From Bacillota bacterium (GTDB lineage Bacteria; Bacillota; Sulfobacillia; JABLXB01), in contig JANLGA010000045.1 of the NCBI GenBank assembly GCA_024653225.1, forward strand, positions 1-14,821: a stretch of DNA of 14,821 bases. Direction: 5' to 3'. Made by a program: the position numbers and the translations under genes. The notes under the pieces are model-generated. The model searched no databases, had not been told where the DNA came from, and saw only the letters and a program-made list of their open reading frames with translations. Within the stretch, counting starts at the first letter, position 1. Each line of letters begins with the position of its first letter. Shown piece by piece: positions 1-7,312 of this stretch.

Positions 1-20
1 AGCGCAAGGGAAGGTGTCAG

Positions 21-1718
21 ATGAAAACCGACATTGAAATCGCCCAGGAAGCAAGGATGAAGCCCATCGTCGAGATCGCGAGGGACATCGGTCTCGGGGA
101 AGACGACATCGAGCTGTACGGCAAGTACAAGGCCAAGGTGTCGCTGGACGTCCTCGAGAAGTTCGCCTCGCGGCCGAACGCCAAGTACGTGGTGGTGACC
201 GCGATAACGCCCACACCCCTCGGGGAAGGCAAGACCACCACGACGATCGGACTGGGACAGGCCCTGAACAGGCTCGGCAAGAAGACCGTCAACTGCATCA
301 GGCAGCCGTCGCTCGGTCCCGTCTTCGGCATCAAGGGTGGAGCCGCCGGGGGTGGATACTCCCAGTGTGTGCCAATGGAGGACTTCAACCTCCATTTCAC
401 CGGCGACACGCACGCCGTCGCGCTCGCCCACAACCTGCTCGCCGCTTTCATAGACGCGAGCATTCTCCATCGCAATCCACTGGGGATTGACCCCCTGACC
501 ATAACGTGGCCGCGAGTCGTTGACGTTTCCGACCGGGCACTGAGGAAAGTCATCATCGGGTTGGGCGGTTCGGAGAACGGCTACCCACGCGAGACGGGGT
601 TCGACATCGCGGTCGCGTCCGAGGTCATGGCCGTCCTGGCGCTCACCACGGGCATGAGTGACCTCAGGCAGCGGCTGGCTCGGATCGTCATCGGCTATAG
701 CAGGGAAGGGAAGCCCATCACGGCGGAAGACCTGCGATGCGCCGGCTCGATGGCGGTACTCTTGAAGGACGCGATCAAGCCCAATCTCATCCAGACGCTT
801 GAGAATACGCCCGTGTTCGTTCACGCCGGGCCGTTCGCGAACATAGCCCACGGCAACAACTCCATCCTAGCCGACAAGATAGCGGTGAAGCTGGCCGATT
901 TCGTGGTGACCGAGGCCGGGTTCGGAGCCGACATCGGCGCGGAGAAATTCTTCAACATCAAGTGCAGGTACAGCGGCCTGGTACCCAGTGCGGCGGTGAT
1001 GGTCGCGACCGTCCGGGCCCTGAAGATGCACGGCGGTGCCTTCAGGGTGGTCCCGGGAAGACCGATGGACAAGGAACTGGTGGCGAAAGAGAACTACGAC
1101 GCGCTGGCCCTGGGCTGCGAGAACCTGGCAAAACAGATCGAGAACGTCAGGATGCACGGGGTGCCCGTGGTCGTTGCGATCAACAGGTTCGAGACCGACC
1201 ACGAGAAGGAGATCGAAGTCATCAGGGACCTGGCCGTCAAGGCGGGCGCGTTCGACGCCGTGCTGACCGACGTCTGGGCCAGGGGAGGAGAGGGCGGCAT
1301 AGACCTCGCGAAGGCCCTGATAAAGGCCACCGAACAGCCGAGCGATTTCAAGTTCCTCTATCCCCTGGAGATGTCGATCAAGGAGAAGATCGAGACGATA
1401 GCCACCAAGGTCTACGGCGCCGCCGGGGTGGACTACCTGCCGTTGGCCGACAAGCAGATAAAGATGTACACGGCGAGCGGGTACGACAAGCTCCCCATCT
1501 GCATGGCCAAGACCCACCTCTCGCTCAGTGCCGACCCCGCGGTGAAGGGGCGACCGAGGGGCTTCAAAGTCACGGTCCGGGAGGTTCGGGCGTCTGTCGG
1601 CGCCGGATTCCTCTACCCGCTGCTGGGTGAGATGAGGACGATGCCCGGACTGCCGTCGGATCCCGCCGGCGCGCACATTGACCTGGACGAACAGGGAAGG
1701 GTCGTCGGCTTGTTCTAG
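21..1718 (+). CDS. fhs: Formate-tetrahydrofolate ligase (10-formyl-THF synthetase)
   Basis: This cytosolic enzyme joins formate to tetrahydrofolate with ATP to give 10-formyl-THF. It feeds the methyl branch of the Wood-Ljungdahl pathway in acetogens, or formate assimilation and purine synthesis elsewhere. The 565-residue product matches the family length of about 557 and is complete. The ATP-binding loop TPTPLGEGKTT lies at residues 64-74, followed by the conserved RQPSLGPVFGIKGGAAGGG stretch near 94-112. The C-terminus shows GEMRTMPGLP, which is also typical of the family. The start is ATG with AAGGGAAGG at 6-14 as ribosome-binding site, six bases away. A hairpin follows the stop, so the gene probably ends its transcript. 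No other folate or Wood-Ljungdahl gene is visible here, so its pathway role cannot be settled from this window. Confidence 0.97.
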   Translation: MKTDIEIAQEARMKPIVEIARDIGLGEDDIELYGKYKAKVSLDVLEKFASRPNAKYVVVTAITPTPLGEGKTTTTIGLGQALNRLGKKTVNCIRQPSLGPVFGIKGGAAGGGYSQCVPMEDFNLHFTGDTHAVALAHNLLAAFIDASILHRNPLGIDPLTITWPRVVDVSDRALRKVIIGLGGSENGYPRETGFDIAVASEVMAVLALTTGMSDLRQRLARIVIGYSREGKPITAEDLRCAGSMAVLLKDAIKPNLIQTLENTPVFVHAGPFANIAHGNNSILADKIAVKLADFVVTEAGFGADIGAEKFFNIKCRYSGLVPSAAVMVATVRALKMHGGAFRVVPGRPMDKELVAKENYDALALGCENLAKQIENVRMHGVPVVVAINRFETDHEKEIEVIRDLAVKAGAFDAVLTDVWARGGEGGIDLAKALIKATEQPSDFKFLYPLEMSIKEKIETIATKVYGAAGVDYLPLADKQIKMYTASGYDKLPICMAKTHLSLSADPAVKGRPRGFKVTVREVRASVGAGFLYPLLGEMRTMPGLPSDPAGAHIDLDEQGRVVGLF

Positions 1719-1726
1719 CGACGAGA

Positions 1727-1761
1727 AGGGGAGCGGTTCTCCGCTCCCCTCGCGCCGTTTT
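1727..1761 (+). terminator. Hairpin terminator after fhs
   Basis: A perfect 10-bp stem (AGGGGAGCGG at 1727-1736, CCGCTCCCCT at 1741-1750) has a TTCT tetraloop and begins nine bases after the fhs stop codon. A short TTTT run (1758-1761) lies seven bases beyond the stem, so this is not a textbook intrinsic terminator. The strength and position of the stem still make transcription termination, or 3'-end protection of the fhs mRNA, the likely role. Confidence 0.6.
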
Positions 1762-1764
1762 GGG

Positions 1765-1776
1765 CAGTGCTCACTG
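1765..1776. repeat. Short inverted repeat in the ZIP gene leader
   Basis: CAGTG and CACTG arms flank a 2-base centre between the fhs terminator and the ZIP transporter start. A second small hairpin, GGGG/CGAT/CCCC, lies at 1794-1805. Either could be an operator or leader structure controlling the metal transporter. The arms are short enough to be chance, and I do not recognise a known metalloregulator box. Confidence 0.2.
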
Positions 1777-1840
1777 AGGAGGCCGGAGGGGACGGGGCGA
1801 TCCCCACCGCCATGGCCGTCGAGTTGGGGGAGTGCCGGGA

Positions 1841-2590
1841 TTGACGGTGGTCGGGAGAGCTACGACAGTCGGCTTACTGGCGGGGGTGTTGGGAACCCTC
1901 GGGGGAGGGATGGTCTCGCTCCTCTTCCGGAAGCCATCCGACAGGGTCTTCAGCTCCATACTCGGGTTCTCCGGCGGCATCATGCTCGCCATCACGGCAT
2001 TCGACTTGATGCCGGAGTCTTTCGAGCTCGCGGGAATCGGCTGGGGCATCGCCGGCCTGGTCATGGGAGCTATAGTCGTCGGCTTCATAGACCTGGTAAC
2101 TCCCCACATACACTTCCTTTCAACCGACAAGGAAAGCTCCAAGTTCGTGAGGGCCAGTCTCCTGGTCGGGCTGGGCATTGCGATGCACAACCTTCCGGAA
2201 GGGGTCGCGATCGGTGCGGGACTCATTTCGTCCAACAGGTTCGGGGCCGGTCTCGGGGTGCTGATGGGGCTGCACAACGTGCCCGAGGGCCTCGCTATGA
2301 GTGCCCCGCTGCTCAGGGTACGCTCCTCCGCGTGGCGGGTCGTCGCCATGACCACGGCGGCCGGGCTTCCCACGGGCATCGGTGCGCTTGCCGGTGCACT
2401 GTTGGGGGGCCATTCAAGAGTGGCGCTGGCGTTGAGTCTCGGTTTCGCCGCCGGGGCCATGCTGTTCGTCACGTGCGATGAACTGATACCCGACGCCCAG
2501 GAGCTACGCGTCGGCCACACCGGGACCTACGGGATCGTAACGGGCGTCGTGGTGGGCATAGTGCTATCCACGGTCCTGGGCATGCATTGA
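1841..2590 (+). CDS. ZIP-family divalent metal transporter (ZupT/GufA-like)
   Basis: A predicted inner-membrane carrier for zinc, iron or manganese of the ZIP family, about 249 residues with roughly eight membrane segments. The two signature metal-site motifs are present: HNLPEG in the fourth helix (residues 116-121) and HNVPEG in the fifth (145-150). There is also a conserved acidic motif FDLMPES near 54-60 and CDELIPDAQE near 212-221. A short hydrophilic loop holding PHIHF near 88-92 separates helices 3 and 4 and could bind metal. I favour TTG at 1841 because GGGGGAG (1826-1832) is eight bases upstream. GTG at 1832 is in frame but sits on that same purine run, and would add three residues. 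The gene starts a tight cluster, with coaX 22 bases downstream. Substrate metal cannot be read from sequence. Confidence 0.9.
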   Translation: MTVVGRATTVGLLAGVLGTLGGGMVSLLFRKPSDRVFSSILGFSGGIMLAITAFDLMPESFELAGIGWGIAGLVMGAIVVGFIDLVTPHIHFLSTDKESSKFVRASLLVGLGIAMHNLPEGVAIGAGLISSNRFGAGLGVLMGLHNVPEGLAMSAPLLRVRSSAWRVVAMTTAAGLPTGIGALAGALLGGHSRVALALSLGFAAGAMLFVTCDELIPDAQELRVGHTGTYGIVTGVVVGIVLSTVLGMH

Positions 2591-2612
2591 CCGCCCAAAG
2601 GAGGGACCCCTC

Positions 2613-3404
2613 TTGATACTGGCAATCGATGTCGGGAACTCCAACGTCGTCCTCGGGGTTTACCGTGGCAAGGAGCTGGTGACCCATTGGAGGGTGTCCA
2701 CCCAAAAGCACCGAACTGCGGACGAGTACGGCATCGCGATTCTCCAGCTGTTCAGGTATGCCGACCTCGATCCCACTTGCGTAGAGGCGGTCGTGGTGTC
2801 CTCGGTCGTTCCCCCCCTTACGCCGGTCATCGAGGAGATGTCGTCGAGGTTCTTCGCGGTCCGTCCACTGGTGGTCGGCCTCGAGATCGAGACCGGGATA
2901 GCTATAGAGTACGAGAATCCGCGGGAAGTCGGTGCCGACCGGATAGTGAATGCCGTGGCCGCGTTCGCGAAGTACGGAGGCCCTGCGATCGTCGTGGATT
3001 TTGGGACCGCGACCACGTTCGATGCGATTTCAAGGGACGGTGAGTACCTCGGGGGGGCAATCGCCCCGGGTATCGGGATATCTGCCGAGGCGTTGTTCGC
3101 CAGGACCGCGAAACTACCGAAGATCGAGCTCGCGAGACCCGCCAACGCGATCGGGAAGAACACGGTGTCGAGCATGCAGGCGGGCATACTATTCGGCTAC
3201 GCCGGACTGGTGGACGAGTTGGTCGGCAGGATCCGGAAAGAGCTCGGCGAGAGCGCCCGGGTCATTGCCACCGGGGGGATGGCCGCACTCGTGGCGCCGG
3301 AGACGAAGAGCATCGAGGTGACCGACCCGTGGCTTACTCTCGAGGGGTTGAGGCTGATATACGAGATGAACTCCGGTGGTTCCCGGGAGCGGGGGGTCCG
3401 CTGA
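2613..3404 (+). CDS. coaX: Type III pantothenate kinase
   Basis: This enzyme catalyses the first step of coenzyme A synthesis, ATP-dependent phosphorylation of pantothenate. It belongs to the ASKHA-fold type III class, which needs a monovalent cation and is not feedback-inhibited by CoA. Over 263 residues the phosphate-binding motif DVGNSN is at 6-11, the pantothenate/catalytic motif GADRIVNAVAA at 107-117 (Asp109 the likely base), DFGTATTFD at 129-137, GGAIAPGI at 147-154 and TGG at 220-222. Length and motif spacing are normal. The start is TTG, fixed by AAAGGAGG at 2597-2604, eight bases away. No in-frame ATG exists near it. It follows the ZIP gene by 22 bases and precedes the E1-like gene by one base, so the three probably share a transcript. 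Confidence 0.95.
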   Translation: MILAIDVGNSNVVLGVYRGKELVTHWRVSTQKHRTADEYGIAILQLFRYADLDPTCVEAVVVSSVVPPLTPVIEEMSSRFFAVRPLVVGLEIETGIAIEYENPREVGADRIVNAVAAFAKYGGPAIVVDFGTATTFDAISRDGEYLGGAIAPGIGISAEALFARTAKLPKIELARPANAIGKNTVSSMQAGILFGYAGLVDELVGRIRKELGESARVIATGGMAALVAPETKSIEVTDPWLTLEGLRLIYEMNSGGSRERGVR

Positions 3405-3405
3405 G

Positions 3406-4152
3406 GTGTTGACGAGACGGCAACGGGAGAGGTACGCACGGCAGATGGTAATCCCCCAGGTGGGCGAGGCGGGGCAGGAGAAACTGCTATCGTCGCGGGT
3501 GCTCGTAGTCGGGCTCGGTGGATTGGGGTCTCCGGCTGCGTACTACCTGGCCGCGGCCGGGGTCGGGGTACTCGGCCTCGCTGACGGCGACAGCGTCAGT
3601 GAGTCGAACCTGCACCGCCAGATAGTCCACGGGGCGTCGACCGTCGGGCTGAACAAGACCGTATCCGCGGCCATTCGCCTGAGAGACCTGAATCCGGACA
3701 TCGAGATCAGGACGCATCCCGAACACCTGACCCCCTTCAACGCGACCGACATCATCGGCGATTATGAAGTAGTCCTGAGCTGCCTCGACTCGATGGAAGC
3801 GAGGTACATGCTGAACGATGCCTGCGTGGCTTCGCGGAAACCCCTCGTGGAGGGCGGAGTGATGAGATTCAGCGGACTCGTCACGACCATCATCCCCGGC
3901 TCGGGCCCGTGTTACCGGTGCATCTTCCCGCAGGTCCCCGCGACGCCGACGATGAGCCCCGCCGAGGCGGGGATAGTCGGGCCGGTCCCGGGAGTAATCG
4001 GATCCGTGCAGGCGATGGAGGCGCTGAAAATCGTCCTGGGTACGGGGGATCTCCTAGTCGGTCGCCTGCTACTTGTGGACCTGATGGACGGTTCGTTCAG
4101 GGAAGTGAAGGTCTCGCGGGACGCCTCGTGCCCTGCGTGCGGAGCCCTCTAG
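3406..4152 (+). CDS. MoeB/ThiF-family E1-like adenylyltransferase
   Basis: HesA/MoeB/ThiF enzymes adenylate the C-terminal glycine of a sulfur-carrier protein (MoaD, ThiS) for molybdopterin, thiamine or cysteine synthesis. The 248-residue protein has the nucleotide-binding GLGGLG at 36-41, aspartate D60 after strand 2, NLHRQI with the arginine finger R71, LNK K84, and two zinc CxxC pairs (C169/C172 and C242/C245). The motif that usually reads S/N-C-x-E/T-A-G-V-x-G here reads SPAEAGIVG (184-192), with proline in place of the family cysteine. Start is GTG at 3406 (or TTG at 3409) with GGGGGG at 3391-3396. An upstream in-frame GTG at 3376 lies inside coaX and lacks a ribosome site. Its stop shares CTAG with the convergent gene. 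No MoaD or ThiS partner is visible, so MoeB and ThiF cannot be told apart. Confidence 0.88.
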   Translation: MLTRRQRERYARQMVIPQVGEAGQEKLLSSRVLVVGLGGLGSPAAYYLAAAGVGVLGLADGDSVSESNLHRQIVHGASTVGLNKTVSAAIRLRDLNPDIEIRTHPEHLTPFNATDIIGDYEVVLSCLDSMEARYMLNDACVASRKPLVEGGVMRFSGLVTTIIPGSGPCYRCIFPQVPATPTMSPAEAGIVGPVPGVIGSVQAMEALKIVLGTGDLLVGRLLLVDLMDGSFREVKVSRDASCPACGAL

Positions 4153-5831
4153 TACTTCATGAGTTCCTGGAGCGTCGCCCAGGTCGTGACGCTCTCGAAG
4201 CCCCTCCGCCACGCCGCTATCCCCCTCAGGCCGTACCGTTTGACCAGGGCCACGCGTTCACCCAGTGACCTGAAGTCCTCCAACCAAATCGAGTAGCGGG
4301 AACCGCCTTGGTCGAACCGAGCCACGTGGAGCTTGAGCGATTCGTCCCAGATGGGTTCCACCTGGGCTTGCCGGAGGAATGCCGCGGCGTCGTCCATCGA
4401 GAGCGCCCTCGATGTCACTTGGGAGCCGCCGTTCTCCTCCCTCCATAACCTCGAGTAGAACGGTATTCCCAGGACCACTTTCGAGGGCGGCACTTCCTCG
4501 AGGAGGGTTCTGATGCCCTTGTCCGTCCAAGGAAGGGACGAAACCGGACCGGGTTTCCGGCTCGCCGACGAGAATTCGTCGTACGCCATGAGTATCACGT
4601 AGTCGGCCGATTCCCCGAGTGCCTTCCTGTCGTAGCACAACGACCAGTTGGGGCTGGGGGATTTCACGGTCACGTCCACCGATACCGTAAGCCCCTGCTC
4701 GTGACAGAGCGGCACCAATTCGCGGACAAACTGGGCGAAGGTCCGCGCATCGCGCTGGTCCATGTTCTCGAAGTCGAGGTTTATCCCGTCCAATCCGTAT
4801 AACTCCGAGTACAGCAATATCGCCCTGGCGGCATTCTCCCGCGCCGCGGGATTGTTCAGAAACTCGGCGGTGAGCTTGGGGTCGAACCCGTTGTCCAGCA
4901 ATGCCCATACCTCGTATCCCCGCTGGTGCGCCCAGTTCACGTAGGCGGGGTCCGCGCGGCAGGTGATCGTTCCCGACTTTTCCGACAGGCGCAGCCAAGT
5001 GGGCGAGACTACGTTTACCCCGGGGAGAGGTCCGATCTTGGAAGGGACGGGGCTATTGCCCAACACGTGCTCCCAGACCATGCATATTCGTTCGCCCGTC
5101 CTTTTCCAGGCCTGGTAGTACTCGACCGATTGCTTCGGGACGGTGGTCAGACCCTTGAGGCACGTTGACTCCTTGGGCACGTACCCCGGCATTCCGGAGC
5201 CCCTCCTCGCCAGGTACCAGCCATTCGACTCCCCGAAAACGTACACCGTGTCGAAGGGTTCCAGGGCCTCGACGATGGGCGCCTTAATTGTGGGCCGTGT
5301 CCTGAGGGCTGTTCGCTCGACCGCCTCGGCGGTCTGGAACGGCACGTCGGCTCGGTCCACGGCGACCGTTCCCCCCGTGTCACCGCGGGAGACGTCGAGC
5401 GCTAGCAGGCGCGCAATCGGCTCGACGGGGACGTACGGCGCGTCCTCCACCATCACCGGCGCAATAGAGAGACTGACCGGCCGTTGGTTGATGTACGCAG
5501 TCAGCTCGCCCGTGCGCATGCGGACCACCGCCTCGGCGGTCGTGGCTATCACGGTGCCGGACGCGGGGTCCCATGCCACCGCCCCGTCCGAGAGCTCGGC
5601 GAGAAACGCCGCGGGAACGAGAAGGGTGTCCTCCGCAAACCGCGCGGGGAGATCGAAAACCCGTCCGCCCGTGACCAAGGCCGGCCGGTCGGGTGCGTGG
5701 GGGAGCGCTATTTCGGAAGACGGGACGCGCCGCCAGAGTATGACGGCCGCGGCCGCGCCGACGGCGAGGGATACGATGACTGCCGATGTACGTACGCGGC
5801 GCGAAGTCGTGGCGGGTTGCACGGTCGCCAA
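4149..5831 (-). CDS. Membrane-anchored SH3 / GH18 cell-wall glycosidase-like protein
   Basis: This is a predicted secreted, membrane-tethered protein of 560 residues. In order: a basic N-terminus (RRVR), one transmembrane or signal-anchor helix (about 17-33), a copper-amine-oxidase-N-like domain (about 50-160) with the usual VPVEPIARLL motif, a bacterial SH3-like domain (about 170-220, with ALRTRPTIKAPIVEAL and GYVPK), then a glycoside hydrolase 18 barrel (about 240-555). The GH18 active-site strand reads DGINLDFE (348-355), with Glu355 the expected acid. The second Asp of DxxDxDxE is Asn, as in many YaaH/SleL spore-cortex enzymes. The likely role is binding and cutting peptidoglycan or a related GlcNAc polymer, in the wall or spore cortex. 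TTG at 5831 is chosen because GAGGTGA (5846-5840) sits eight bases upstream. An in-frame GTG at 5843 lies inside that site. Confidence 0.88.
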   Translation of the reverse strand: MATVQPATTSRRVRTSAVIVSLAVGAAAAVILWRRVPSSEIALPHAPDRPALVTGGRVFDLPARFAEDTLLVPAAFLAELSDGAVAWDPASGTVIATTAEAVVRMRTGELTAYINQRPVSLSIAPVMVEDAPYVPVEPIARLLALDVSRGDTGGTVAVDRADVPFQTAEAVERTALRTRPTIKAPIVEALEPFDTVYVFGESNGWYLARRGSGMPGYVPKESTCLKGLTTVPKQSVEYYQAWKRTGERICMVWEHVLGNSPVPSKIGPLPGVNVVSPTWLRLSEKSGTITCRADPAYVNWAHQRGYEVWALLDNGFDPKLTAEFLNNPAARENAARAILLYSELYGLDGINLDFENMDQRDARTFAQFVRELVPLCHEQGLTVSVDVTVKSPSPNWSLCYDRKALGESADYVILMAYDEFSSASRKPGPVSSLPWTDKGIRTLLEEVPPSKVVLGIPFYSRLWREENGGSQVTSRALSMDDAAAFLRQAQVEPIWDESLKLHVARFDQGGSRYSIWLEDFRSLGERVALVKRYGLRGIAAWRRGFESVTTWATLQELMKY

Positions 5832-5851
5832 GGAGACTCTCACCTCTCAAC

Positions 5852-5857
5852 ATAATA
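5852..5857 (-). promoter_or_regulatory. Candidate -10 box for the SH3/GH18 gene
   Basis: On the minus strand TATTAT (5 of 6 matches to TATAAT) lies 20 bases upstream of the TTG start, leaving a short leader that just holds the ribosome-binding site. No good -35 is seen at 16-18 bases, so it may be activator-dependent or served by another sigma factor. Confidence 0.3.
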
Positions 5858-5890
5858 CTTCTACTCCCGGATTCCGATCCCTTGGGCGGG

Positions 5891-5907
5891 GGACCGCGCG
5901 TCGGTCC
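5891..5907. repeat. Inverted repeat between divergent genes, possible operator
   Basis: GGACCG and CGGTCC form perfect 6-bp arms around CGCGT. The repeat ends two bases before a TTGACA -35 box facing right and lies about 34 bases upstream of the candidate -10 box facing left. That is where a repressor or activator of either divergent gene would bind. No regulator gene is nearby and I do not recognise the box. Confidence 0.35.
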
Positions 5908-5909
5908 GC

Positions 5910-5938
5910 TTGACAATGAAGGGGGGCGGTGCTACGGT
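5910..5938 (+). promoter_or_regulatory. Sigma-A-type promoter for the PRC/MgtE_N/CBS gene
   Basis: A perfect -35 TTGACA (5910-5915) is followed after 17 bases by TACGGT (5933-5938), a weak -10 with 3 of 6 matches. The predicted transcript would start near 5945 and carry a leader of about 80 to 120 bases. The leader has a GGTCC/GGACC hairpin at 5949-5963 and a strong ribosome site (GGAGG, 5945-5949) that serves only a 9-codon ORF at 5956-5985. Confidence 0.5.
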
Positions 5939-6066
5939 GAAACCGGAGGTCCCTCATGGACCTAGAGCGGGCATTCAGAGTCTGAACGGCTTCAGTCATC
6001 CGGGACCGCTCGCGCCGGCGGATGACGGGGAGATTCTGGCTGTCGGGCGACACCGGGGGGGTACCC

Positions 6067-7299
6067 GTGTTCTACCTGTCCGATTTTCAAGGTTCCAAGG
6101 TTGTTGACCGAAAAGGTGCGGTCGTGGGTTCCATTTCGGACATGATCATAAAGGCGAACAGCCCGTCAGGCGCGGTCGTCAAGGCGGTTGTGTCGAGGGG
6201 ACGCAAGACCGCCCCGGTGGTCGTCCCCTGGCACCAGGTAGCCGCCTGCGACGAGGCGGTGATACTGTCGGTGGACAGGGAGAGCCTGGCGACATATGTC
6301 CCGGACCCGGACGACGTTCCGCTGTGTAAGGCGATCCTGGACAAGCAGATAATTGATGTGAAGGGCATTCGAGTCGTCCGCGTGAACGATGTCGCCCTCA
6401 GCAGGACGGACCACGCTGTCAAGGTGGCGGGGGTCGACACCGGGCTCAGGGGCCTTCTGAGGCGTCTCGGCCTGCTGAGAGTGGCGGAGGTCACAGGTAA
6501 GCTGTTCGGTTGGGCGGTACCCGAGAGGCTCGTGCCCTGGAATTGCGTCGAACCCCTTTCGAGCGCGATCAGCCCGATCACCCTCTCCGTTCCCTGGAGC
6601 AAGGTAGTGAAGCTCCACCCGGCGGACCTCGCCGACATCGTGGACGACCTCGATCTGCACGAGAGGCGGTCGCTCTTCAACGTGCTCGACGACGAAGTCG
6701 CCGCTCAAACGCTGGCCGAAGTGGAAGAACCGAAGATCCAGGAGTCTATCCTGGACACGCTGGGCAGGGAGAGGGCGTCCGACATTCTCGAGGAGATGCC
6801 TCCCGACGACGCGGCCGACATCCTGGGCGACCTACCCCCGCACAAGGCGACCTCGCTCCTCGACGCGATGGAAGACGAGGAGGCCGAGGAAGTGAAATCG
6901 CTCCTCAGCTACCGCGACGACACCGCCGGCGGCCTGATGACGACGGAGCTGGTGAAAGTGCCCCTGGATTTCACCGTGGAACAGACCATCAGATACCTGC
7001 GAGAATTGAAGCCCGACGCTGACACGGTGTACTACCTGTACGTCGTTGACGCGGCTGATAGGCTGATCGGGGTACTGCCGCTGCGGGACCTCATCGTCTC
7101 CGAGCCGGACGTGACCGTCGAGAGGCTGACCGTGCGGCCGGCCGTCTCCGCCACGGTTGACATGCATGCGGACGAGGTGGTCGAACTCATGGCGAAGTAC
7201 GACTACCTGGCGCTTCCGGTCGTGGACCACCAGGGGGTGCTCAAGGGGTCCATCACCGTTGACGACGTCATGGAGCTGGCCCTCGAGTCGAAGCGGTGA
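6067..7299 (+). CDS. PRC-barrel / MgtE_N / CBS-pair cytosolic protein (MgtE without its channel domain)
   Basis: A soluble protein of 410 residues built from metal-transport sensor parts. A PRC-barrel domain (about 1-72) is followed by a second PRC-like module (about 88-175, LDKQIIDVKGIRVVRVNDV). Next comes the acidic MgtE intracellular N-domain (about 183-288, with LHPADLADIVDDL and MPPDDAADILGDLPP), then two CBS domains (about 289-350 and 351-410). In MgtE these last two parts sense cytosolic Mg2+ and gate the channel, but here no transmembrane helix follows. The protein ends after the second CBS domain and the next gene begins. The convergent neighbour is an NRAMP-related transporter, suggesting the protein senses Mg2+ for it. 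Start GTG 6067 has GGGGGGG five bases upstream and begins at the conserved FYLSDFQG. ATG at 6022 is in frame but has no ribosome site. Confidence 0.87.
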   Translation: MFYLSDFQGSKVVDRKGAVVGSISDMIIKANSPSGAVVKAVVSRGRKTAPVVVPWHQVAACDEAVILSVDRESLATYVPDPDDVPLCKAILDKQIIDVKGIRVVRVNDVALSRTDHAVKVAGVDTGLRGLLRRLGLLRVAEVTGKLFGWAVPERLVPWNCVEPLSSAISPITLSVPWSKVVKLHPADLADIVDDLDLHERRSLFNVLDDEVAAQTLAEVEEPKIQESILDTLGRERASDILEEMPPDDAADILGDLPPHKATSLLDAMEDEEAEEVKSLLSYRDDTAGGLMTTELVKVPLDFTVEQTIRYLRELKPDADTVYYLYVVDAADRLIGVLPLRDLIVSEPDVTVERLTVRPAVSATVDMHADEVVELMAKYDYLALPVVDHQGVLKGSITVDDVMELALESKR

Positions 7300-7312
7300 G
7301 GCGCGGCGACTC

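Noticed and set aside
867..1676. Long open frame antisense to fhs, 269 codons
   Set aside because: Its protein is low-complexity and Arg/His-rich and lies opposite a strongly conserved gene in the frame that GC-rich codon bias keeps open. No ribosome site.
1678..2520. Open frames on both strands across the ZIP gene
   Set aside because: The ZIP frame has clear family motifs. The others are shadow frames rich in Arg, Pro and Ser.
5939..6066. M-box (Mg2+) riboswitch upstream of the MgtE_N/CBS gene
   Set aside because: The leader lacks the conserved M-box core as I know it and is too short. The NRAMP leader, about 50 bases, is shorter still.
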